NCBI GenBank assembly: GCA_946479535.1
Contig: CAMLGP010000216.1
Coordinates: 1 to 5,880, forward strand
DNA: 5,880 nucleotides
DNA from: an uncultured Bacteroidota bacterium
GTDB lineage: Bacteria; Bacteroidota; Bacteroidia; Chitinophagales; Chitinophagaceae
Direction: 5' to 3'
Shown in pieces: positions 1 through 4,637 of the stretch; positions within the stretch are counted from its first letter, which is position 1, and each line of letters starts with the position of its first letter. The position numbers were made by a program, and so were the translations under genes. Below the pieces are notes generated by a model that had not been told where the DNA came from, searched no databases, and worked only from the letters and a program-made list of their open reading frames with translations.

Positions 1-599
1 CCAAAGCTTTCATTATTTTCCCTCTTTGGTGTGAAATTAAAGTTGAGCATTATAGGGGCTGTAAGATAATCGGCAGCCAGTTTGTTTTTATGCAATCCGG
101 AATAGGATTGAGTGAACAGCGTTGGGTTTTTATGGAATTCAATACGTCTGTCTTCAAAGTGATAATTGTTCAATTCAAGGCCCAGTCCGTACTTAAGATT
201 TACTACATGATCTGCCAGATTTAATTTCTGCATCACAAACCAGATATTCACGCTTCTTGATTTGCCTGTGCGGAGTTTAAACCAGTCTTCATTGCTGCCT
301 GGTGCAATAGTCTGTGCAGCTACACTTGTATAATCAGTTTTATCATTGTAATTGGAAAAACCAATATCAAAGATCCACCAGTTTGTGCTTACATTGGCAT
401 CTTTGCTTTTGCGGCGGGTATTGATCTGAATGTTTCTGCCATGCTTGTTACCATCGTCTTCTTTACTGCCAGGTTCGCGAATGATGACCATGCCGCCGAT
501 CTTGATGGTATCAGGCTTTTGCTGTTTGGTACTGTCCGTCTGTGCAAAGCCGGTCATCATTGCACACAAAGCCATACATAGAATAAAAATCCTTTTCAT
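1..599 (-). CDS. Secreted outer-membrane beta-barrel-type protein, C-terminus cut off by the window edge
   Basis: The reading frame is open from the ATG at 599-597 to the left edge, giving 199 complete codons and no stop, so the C-terminus is missing. The N-terminus (MKRIFILCMALCAMMTGFAQ) is a clear Sec signal peptide with probable cleavage after Ala19. After a polar linker (about 20-70) comes a run of aromatic, alternating-hydrophobic strands, for example around NWWIFDIGFSNYND (73-86), VNIWFVMQKL (117-126) and VVNLKYGLGLELNNYHF (132-148). This pattern fits the porin-like outer-membrane beta-barrel families of Bacteroidota (PorT / OMP_b-brl type); that is recognition by pattern, not by alignment. 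The gene starts 31 bp after the anti-sigma stop with no promoter seen between them, so it is probably co-transcribed with the sigma and anti-sigma genes and may be the surface partner or target of that circuit. The barrel assignment is moderate; secretion is well supported. Confidence 0.75.
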   Translation of the reverse strand, partial: MKRIFILCMALCAMMTGFAQTDSTKQQKPDTIKIGGMVIIREPGSKEDDGNKHGRNIQINTRRKSKDANVSTNWWIFDIGFSNYNDKTDYTSVAAQTIAPGSNEDWFKLRTGKSRSVNIWFVMQKLNLADHVVNLKYGLGLELNNYHFEDRRIEFHKNPTLFTQSYSGLHKNKLAADYLTAPIMLNFNFTPKRENNESF

Positions 600-630
600 A
601 CTTATTTGTTTACTGAGTTTATTAATGTTT

Positions 631-1752
631 TTACAGCCTGATCGCCAGTCCTGCTACCAGCAAACGATCATCTTCATCGGTTGCCTTAATGTTGGTGGTC
701 TTTTCAAATGTCCGCGTTATTTTCCGGAGCAATCCGCGGAACTTTGTTTTATTCTCAGGCTCATTCCCTTCTTCGGGATTCTCTGTATTTTTTAACGAAG
801 TAAGCGATGCAGAGGTTACAAGCGGATGTGAAGTATTTTCTAATGAATTTGTTAAACCGGATTTATTCATATCTATTAATTCCGGAGAATTTGGTACACC
901 CTTCATATTGGGATTGTACGTAGGTTCTGGAAGATCATTGCCCTTTCTGTTATTATCTACATAAGCTATTACAGGTACTTCATCTTCTACAGATTTCCTG
1001 ACAGGATTTGTAGAACGCTCAATCCTTTTAACCAGAATCGGTTCATTATTCTTCTGGCTGTTGATCTGTTCTTCTTTCTGGATGCTGCTCTGTACTTCCG
1101 TTGACTGATCAGAATTGGGATTAGTAACAGCCAATTGATCTTTAACTGGCTCTTTCTTTTCTTCAACAGAAGCCGGTGCAGTATTCTTTTGACTTTCTTT
1201 ATTTGTTGCCAAACCTTTACCAGGTGTTGTTCCTTTATTCTTAAAGAATGTAAACCCGCCAACAGTTAACGCAATAAGCAATAACACAGCTGCCGCAATC
1301 CTCCACCACATTGCAGGCACAATGCGACGAACAGGTTCTTCTCTGCGATAGAGTGATTCTTTATTGAAAAATGTAATTGAATTATCAGGCTGCAATTTTG
1401 TTTGAAGCAATATATCCAACGCACCACCTGCCGCAGGATTACTGGCGGCATAGATCTCAACAGAAGCGTTTTGCTCATTGTTGAGCTCATTATCTACATA
1501 TTGAACAAGCCATTCTTCGTAATTATGAGAATTGATCAATTCCAAAGAGGGTAATTGCATCAGCGATTCCTTTCCTTCAAATACTATTGAAGCGTCCACA
1601 TCCAGGCGTGTTTGCTGCAGCATCTGCAATTCTTCACCAAGGTCAGGATGCTGTTGCACAAAAAGTTCTACCTGCCTGCGCTCTCCAATGCTCAATTCAT
1701 TATCCAGGTAAAGGATAAAGAACTCTTCGTAGTTATGGCGATTAATAGTCAT
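631..1752 (-). CDS. Membrane-anchored anti-sigma-like protein with a duplicated N-terminal domain
   Basis: A 373-aa protein encoded 3 bp downstream of the ECF sigma stop, so almost certainly translated from the same transcript. Residues 6-64 and 76-134 are two gap-free copies of one domain, offset by exactly 70 residues and about 46% identical by hand count (27 of 59). Both begin HNYEE, carry Y-[LV]-DNEL and a VE motif, and end in KESL. This resembles the helical N-terminal sigma-binding domain of anti-sigma factors, but the HxxxCxxC zinc motif is absent. One transmembrane helix follows (about 149-170, beginning WWRIAAAVLLLIAL). Next is a long, low-complexity, Lys/Glu/Asn/Ser-rich region (171-330), then a more ordered C-terminus (338-373) ending in DDRLLVAGLAIRL. 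The expected topology is N-terminus in the cytoplasm holding the sigma factor and C-terminus in the periplasm. The role is inferred from gene order and architecture. Confidence 0.82.
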   Translation of the reverse strand: MTINRHNYEEFFILYLDNELSIGERRQVELFVQQHPDLGEELQMLQQTRLDVDASIVFEGKESLMQLPSLELINSHNYEEWLVQYVDNELNNEQNASVEIYAASNPAAGGALDILLQTKLQPDNSITFFNKESLYRREEPVRRIVPAMWWRIAAAVLLLIALTVGGFTFFKNKGTTPGKGLATNKESQKNTAPASVEEKKEPVKDQLAVTNPNSDQSTEVQSSIQKEEQINSQKNNEPILVKRIERSTNPVRKSVEDEVPVIAYVDNNRKGNDLPEPTYNPNMKGVPNSPELIDMNKSGLTNSLENTSHPLVTSASLTSLKNTENPEEGNEPENKTKFRGLLRKITRTFEKTTNIKATDEDDRLLVAGLAIRL

Positions 1753-1755
1753 TAG

Positions 1756-2241
1756 TTAGATTACGTTTTCCAGTTTCACTAAAAAATCCTTTAATTGGAT
1801 CCTTGCCCTGTGCAGGTATACTTTTACCTGGCTCTCATTTAATCCGGTTATCCGGCCTATTTCCTCGTAGCTGTATCCCTCATAATCCTTTAAAAGTACA
1901 AGGGAACGTTGTGTTTCACTCAAACGGCCCAGTGCTTCTTCCAGGATCTTCTTCAGGTTATTTCCTGGCTTGTCCGTCACTTTTGAGTTCTCATTGAACT
2001 CTTCCTTCAAATGAATGCGTTTCACCTTTCTTATGTGATCGATCATCTGGTGGTAAGCCACGGTAAACAGATAGGATTTTGACCGCAGGGCATCAACCTC
2101 GGCCCGGTTACGCCACATTTTTTCGAAAGCAGTCTGCACAATATCCCGGGCATCCTCTTCATGTCGAAGGTTTTTCACGATGAAACGATACACATTATCT
2201 GCGTATGTAGTCACACATTCATTGTATTCTTTCTCGGTCAT
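1756..2241 (-). CDS. ECF-family RNA polymerase sigma factor (sigma-70 group 4)
   Basis: At 161 aa it has the usual size of an ECF sigma factor: region 2 and region 4 only, joined by a short linker. Region 2 spans about 12-76 and includes the core-binding stretch DARDIVQTAFEKMWRN (30-45) and the -10-recognition part SYLFTVAYHQMIDHIRKVKR (56-75). Region 4 spans about 97-155, with LSETQRSLVLLKDYEGYSYEEIG followed by the helix-turn-helix GLNESQVKVYLHRARIQLKDFL that reads the -35 element. The ATG at 2241-2239 fits the family N-terminus. The protein should direct RNA polymerase to envelope-related promoters when released by the anti-sigma protein encoded just downstream. A candidate ECF promoter lies about 60-90 bp upstream, consistent with autoregulation. 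The family call is very secure; the regulon cannot be read from the window beyond this operon. Confidence 0.95.
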   Translation of the reverse strand: MTEKEYNECVTTYADNVYRFIVKNLRHEEDARDIVQTAFEKMWRNRAEVDALRSKSYLFTVAYHQMIDHIRKVKRIHLKEEFNENSKVTDKPGNNLKKILEEALGRLSETQRSLVLLKDYEGYSYEEIGRITGLNESQVKVYLHRARIQLKDFLVKLENVI

Positions 2242-2302
2242 AAACAGTTCAAATCCGGAATGGAGAAGGCAATAAAATTACTCCGAACTCCTGGAATTTA
2301 TA

Positions 2303-2333
2303 ATTATACGGTTATGATTAGGGAAATGTTACA
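2303..2333 (-). promoter_or_regulatory. Candidate ECF-type promoter upstream of the sigma gene
   Basis: Read on the minus strand, TGTAAC (2333-2328) is followed after 17 bp by CGTATAAT (2310-2303). This matches the general ECF promoter layout: an AAC-containing -35 element and a CGT-type -10 element, 16-17 bp apart. It would start transcription near 2297 and leave a leader of roughly 55 nt before the sigma ATG. Autoregulation is common for ECF operons. The element was found by eye, and a second copy would be needed to call it a regulon motif. A competing housekeeping box TAATTTTA (2280-2273, minus strand) matches TAnnTTTG with one mismatch. Confidence 0.4.
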
Positions 2334-2397
2334 GATAAAGTAAGAAGTCATTTCCTCCCCAATGGTACCGGGATTCCTTCTCATTGCCTCCGCGGAA

Positions 2398-2416
2398 TCC
2401 GGGGAGACATCCCGGA
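2398..2416. repeat. Short stem-loop (TCCGGG / CCCGGA)
   Basis: The arms TCCGGG (2398-2403) and CCCGGA (2411-2416) are perfect reverse complements with a 7-nt loop. The right arm runs into the first copy of the 11-bp direct repeat. There is no T-run on either side, so it does not look like an intrinsic terminator. It could be an RNA structure in a minus-strand read-through transcript or a protein-binding site. Confidence 0.5.
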
Positions 2417-2446
2417 ATCAATGTGGAATCAATTGGGAATCAATGC
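2414..2446. repeat. Three tandem 11-bp direct repeats with core GGAATCAAT
   Basis: GGAATCAATGT, GGAATCAATTG and GGAATCAATGC follow one another without gaps. Nine of the 11 bases are identical in all three copies. The 11-bp period is close to one helical turn, so a protein bound to each copy would sit on the same face of the DNA. The array lies about 80 bp upstream of the candidate sigma-operon -35 element, so an upstream operator is a reasonable guess. Function is inferred; the repeat itself is directly visible. Confidence 0.85.
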
Positions 2447-2548
2447 GAAAAAGATAATCCCCGGGGAGAACCCACGTATCTTATATGAAAATCAGGAGAT
2501 TGTAAAAGGGGGGTATGCTATAATTGCATTACCTCACAATCTGAAATC

Positions 2549-2746
2549 TCAAATGCTTGAGAAAAACTGCCGGGAGAGGTTCTCCATGATCATGGTACCA
2601 GCCTTCTGCTGTTTGGGGCAGCCTTCCATGCTTTCTTTACAGGCACTATCTGCCGCCACCGGCTTGTCCATCATGGAAAAGGCCAAAACGGTGGCGGTGA
2701 TAGCCAGTAAAAAGAATAAGGTCCTTAAAATGTTCCGCTTTTTCAT
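2549..2746 (-). CDS. Small secreted or membrane-anchored protein of unknown function, 65 aa
   Basis: The protein begins MKKRNILRTLFFLLAITATVLAF, a positively charged start followed by a hydrophobic core (about 8-24), typical of a signal peptide or single N-terminal membrane anchor. A short Ala site near 31-32 (PVAAD) could be the cleavage point. The mature part is only about 33 residues and has two cysteines, C36 and C43, spaced by six residues (CKESMEGC), which could form a disulfide in the periplasm. It ends with an amphipathic tail (ENLSRQFFSSI). A good Bacteroidota promoter lies about 50 bp upstream on the same strand, which argues for this ORF and against the longer plus-strand ORF opposite it. 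I do not know a function. It may belong to a lineage-specific family of short exported proteins. Confidence 0.7.
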   Translation of the reverse strand: MKKRNILRTLFFLLAITATVLAFSMMDKPVAADSACKESMEGCPKQQKAGTMIMENLSRQFFSSI

Positions 2747-2795
2747 CCTATGTGGTTATGTACAGTTTGACGACGATCAGCTCCTCAATGTTACA

Positions 2796-2825
2796 CAAAG
2801 ATAGACTGGCCTGAAAATCAGGCAA
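2796..2825 (-). promoter_or_regulatory. Bacteroidota housekeeping promoter for the 65-aa gene
   Basis: Minus-strand TATCTTTG (2803-2796) matches the Bacteroidota -7 consensus TAnnTTTG exactly. A TTG -33 element (2825-2823) lies 19 bp upstream, the expected spacing. Transcription would start near 2790, leaving a leader of about 40 nt before the ATG at 2746. Confidence 0.6.
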
Positions 2826-2932
2826 GGCTTAGTTGACAAAAAGCGTTTTTTGACCAATGAAACACCTGAAAACATCGGTGAACTGCCAATCCTCCCTTCT
2901 CGTGTTAACCCGAAACCTTGCCGTGTTAGGCT

Positions 2933-2940
2933 TATATTTG
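2933..2940 (+). promoter_or_regulatory. Bacteroidota -7 promoter box for kbl
   Basis: TATATTTG matches TAnnTTTG exactly and sits 20 bp upstream of the ATG at 2961, leaving a short leader of about 14 nt. No TTG at the ideal 19-21 bp distance is visible; the nearest, at 2918-2920, is only 12 bp away. The -33 element is therefore weak or absent. The position of this box inside the longest open frame (which begins at 2850) is the main argument for the later start codon. Confidence 0.55.
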
Positions 2941-2960
2941 CGCCTCAAATCACAACTTGC

Positions 2961-4148
2961 ATGAACCAGAAATTTGCCCTCCGCATAGCCGGGGAAGTAG
3001 AAGATATTAAAATGGCCGGCCTCTATAAAACTGAACGGGTTATCACCAGCCCCCAGGGAGCCGAGATCATCGTAAACGGCAAAACAGTCCTGAATTTTTG
3101 TGCTAACAATTACCTGGGCCTCTCTTCTCATCCCAAAGTGATTGCCGCAGCCAATAAAGCCATTGCAACGCATGGCTACGGTATGAGTAGTGTACGTTTT
3201 ATCTGCGGAACGCAGGATATTCACAAAGAACTGGAGCAGAAGATTTCAACCTTTCTGGGTACGGAAGATACCATACTCTATGCTGCAGCCTTTGATGCAA
3301 ATGGCGGTGTATTTGAACCACTCTTTAATGAGGAAGATGCTATTATTTCAGATGCATTAAACCATGCTTCCATTATTGATGGTGTAAGATTATGTAAGGC
3401 TCAGCGCTTCCGGTATGAGCACAATAACATGACAGACCTGGAAGCCAAACTGAAAGAGGCGGCCGGTTGCAGAAGCCGTATTATTGTTACTGACGGTTCA
3501 TTCAGCATGGATGGGACAATTGCTCAACTGGATAAAATAGTAGAGCTGGCGGGTAAATACGATGCGGTGATCATGATTGATGAATGTCATTCCTCCGGTT
3601 TTTTGGGAAAGACAGGTAGAGGAACTCATGAATACCGTGGCGTAGTGGGCAAGATCGATATTATTACCGGTACACTGGGAAAAGCCCTTGGTGGAGCATC
3701 GGGAGGTTTTACCTCCGGACGCAAAGAAGTGATTGATATGCTACGTCAGAAATCAAGACCCTATTTATTCAGCAATACGCTGGCTCCATCTATTGTGGGT
3801 GCCTCTATTGCAGTATTGGATATGCTAACGGAGACCACTGAATTGCGTGATAAGCTGGAAAGCAATACAAAGTATTTCCGCCAGAAAATGACAGATGCAG
3901 GCTTTGATATCAAACCAGGAGATCATCCCATAGTTCCCATCATGTTGTATGATGCGGTATTGGCACAAACTATGGCTGCACGCCTGCTGGAAGAGGGGAT
4001 CTATGTAATTGGCTTCTTTTTCCCTGTGGTGGCTAAGGGCCAGGCACGGATCAGGGTACAGTTAAGTGCTGCCCATGAGCGCCCCCATCTTGATAAGGCC
4101 ATAGCTGCCTTCACCAAAATTGGTAAGGAACTGGGTGTATTGAAATAG
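2961..4148 (+). CDS. kbl: 2-amino-3-ketobutyrate CoA ligase (glycine C-acetyltransferase)
   Basis: This PLP enzyme of the alpha-oxoamine synthase family joins 2-amino-3-oxobutyrate and CoA to give glycine and acetyl-CoA, the second step of threonine breakdown through threonine dehydrogenase. It acts in the cytosol, normally as a dimer. From this start it has 395 aa, against 398 for E. coli Kbl, and the first residues align with that protein. Long stretches match the family: NFCANNYLGL, SVRFICGTQD, SDALNHASIIDGVRLCKA (PLP-stacking His135), IDECH (Asp207, His210) and TGTLGKALGGASGG with the PLP-binding Lys241. Near the C-terminus, GQARIR (Arg363) holds the substrate carboxylate. The frame is open from an earlier ATG at 2850, but the extra 37 residues have no family counterpart and contain the promoter box. 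No tdh partner gene is in the window. The identification is very secure. Confidence 0.97.
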   Translation: MNQKFALRIAGEVEDIKMAGLYKTERVITSPQGAEIIVNGKTVLNFCANNYLGLSSHPKVIAAANKAIATHGYGMSSVRFICGTQDIHKELEQKISTFLGTEDTILYAAAFDANGGVFEPLFNEEDAIISDALNHASIIDGVRLCKAQRFRYEHNNMTDLEAKLKEAAGCRSRIIVTDGSFSMDGTIAQLDKIVELAGKYDAVIMIDECHSSGFLGKTGRGTHEYRGVVGKIDIITGTLGKALGGASGGFTSGRKEVIDMLRQKSRPYLFSNTLAPSIVGASIAVLDMLTETTELRDKLESNTKYFRQKMTDAGFDIKPGDHPIVPIMLYDAVLAQTMAARLLEEGIYVIGFFFPVVAKGQARIRVQLSAAHERPHLDKAIAAFTKIGKELGVLK

Positions 4149-4408
4149 TAGTTTTCTCATCAATACGCATTCATTAAGGGTAATTCTTTAAGGGCTCGTA
4201 ATTATCCGTTGCTGCCAAAGCCTTTTATTGATAAAATCGGGCTTTTCCTATCCAAATAAGTATGGCAAAAGCTATGTGGAATAATTTTTGGATATTATTT
4301 TCGTTCTATACAAGCATGATCTAACTCTACCGCAATTTTTTCGGATTTCATCATTCAGATCCTCTGAATTTCCCTAACAATTTTATTGACCCTATTTAAA
4401 GTTTTTAA
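4149..4408. other. AT-rich intergenic region between kbl and the 42-aa lipoprotein gene
   Basis: No protein-like ORF is seen here. An AT-rich stem-loop pairs GGGTAATT (4178-4185) with AATTATCC (4200-4207), with one G-T pair and a 14-nt loop, and the kbl terminator candidate follows at 4217-4246. The rest, up to 4408, must hold the promoter of the small lipoprotein gene. The best -7 candidate there is TATTTTCG (4296-4303), with one mismatch to TAnnTTTG and no matching -33, so I do not call it. Confidence 0.5.
4217..4246 (+). terminator. Possible imperfect intrinsic terminator of kbl
   Basis: AAAGCC (4217-4222) pairs with GGCTTT (4240-4245). Inside it, TTTTA pairs with TAAAA around a TTGA loop, leaving a three-base TCG bulge on the 3' side. 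The tail is only TTTT followed by CC, so termination may be weak. It lies about 70 bp after the kbl stop. Confidence 0.35.
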
Positions 4409-4537
4409 ATGAAAAAGCTAATGCTTGGACTGTTGGCTGCAACAGTGATGATGATGATGTTGAGCTCCTGCGGATCTGTTAAAAGGGACTGTCAGGGAAA
4501 CAAACATTATAAACAGAAAGGCGGATTTTATATGTAA
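4409..4537 (+). CDS. Very small lipoprotein, 42 aa, unknown function
   Basis: The ORF starts MKKLMLGLLAAT and continues with a hydrophobic stretch containing four consecutive Met codons. It ends its signal peptide with the lipobox LSSC (18-21), so Cys21 should be lipidated by signal peptidase II. The mature part is only 22 residues: C, a short linker, a second cysteine (Cys28) and the basic, aromatic tail GNKHYKQKGGFYM. A perfect intrinsic terminator begins 24 bp after the stop, so this is a discrete single-gene unit, which supports it being real despite its size. Tiny lipoproteins of this kind occur in Bacteroidota, but I cannot name a function. It is below common gene-calling length limits and may be missed in automatic annotation. 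Confidence 0.72.
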   Translation: MKKLMLGLLAATVMMMMLSSCGSVKRDCQGNKHYKQKGGFYM

Positions 4538-4560
4538 TTGCCCCTGGACAAGGCAAACAC

Positions 4561-4588
4561 AAATCCCGGCACCCGCCGGGATTTTTTT
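4561..4588 (+). terminator. Strong intrinsic terminator after the 42-aa lipoprotein gene
   Basis: AAATCCCGGC (4561-4570) and GCCGGGATTT (4575-4584) form a perfect 10-bp stem with an ACCC tetraloop. A run of seven T (4582-4588) overlaps the stem end. This is a textbook Rho-independent terminator on the plus strand, and it insulates the beta-lactamase gene from upstream transcription. Confidence 0.93.
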
Positions 4589-4609
4589 ATTTAACGGCAT
4601 TCCTGTTCC

Positions 4610-4617
4610 TACATTTG
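4610..4617 (+). promoter_or_regulatory. Bacteroidota -7 promoter box for the class D beta-lactamase homologue
   Basis: TACATTTG matches TAnnTTTG exactly, 21 bp after the T-run of the preceding terminator and 20 bp before the ATG at 4638. No clear TTG is present at the -33 position, where the sequence is the T-rich end of the terminator. The layout copies that of kbl: a -7 box 20 bp before the start codon and a leader of about 14 nt. Confidence 0.55.
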
Positions 4618-4637
4618 CAGAAATTTGAACTCATTGT

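Larger units (their letters stand above)
2334..2548. other. Noncoding repeat-rich spacer with no convincing gene
   Basis: This stretch lies between the sigma promoter and the 3' end of the 65-aa gene. I see no ORF with a credible start and protein-like composition. It holds the triple 11-bp repeat (2414-2446), a TCCGGG/CCCGGA stem-loop (2398-2416), a GGATTCC/GGAATCC inverted pair (2371-2377 and 2394-2400), a TCCCCGGGGA palindrome (2458-2467), a repeated CCGGGGAGA (2399-2407 and 2461-2469) and a run of six G (2508-2513). No hairpin followed by a T-run is visible on the minus strand, so the terminator of the 65-aa gene is not identified. Confidence 0.6.

Noticed and set aside
430..964. Two plus-strand ORFs (430-795 and 689-964)
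   Set aside because: They lie antisense to the beta-barrel and anti-sigma genes, have no recognisable domain, and their apparent hydrophobic runs come from the complement of real coding sequence.
2273..2280. TAATTTTA on the minus strand as a housekeeping -7 box for the sigma gene
   Set aside because: It has one mismatch to TAnnTTTG and no TTG at the -33 position. The ECF-like pair upstream is a better candidate, though this box cannot be excluded.
2458..2467. TCCCCGGGGA as terminator of the 65-aa gene
   Set aside because: The palindrome has no room for a hairpin loop with a stable stem, and the T-run on the minus strand is separated from it by several bases.
2519..2524. TATAAT on the plus strand
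   Set aside because: It looks like an E. coli-type -10 box, but the other promoters in this window follow the Bacteroidota TAnnTTTG type and no plus-strand gene follows at a sensible distance.
2421..2804. Plus-strand ORF of 127 codons opposite the 65-aa gene
   Set aside because: Its start lies in the 11-bp repeats, it has no promoter box and no recognisable domain. The minus-strand ORF has a signal peptide and a good promoter.
2829..3224. Minus-strand ORF of 131 codons over the start of kbl
   Set aside because: It is antisense to strongly conserved Kbl sequence and has no recognisable product.
4418..4600. Minus-strand ORF with a His run
   Set aside because: The His run is the complement of the ATG repeat in the small lipoprotein gene, and the ORF crosses the intrinsic terminator.
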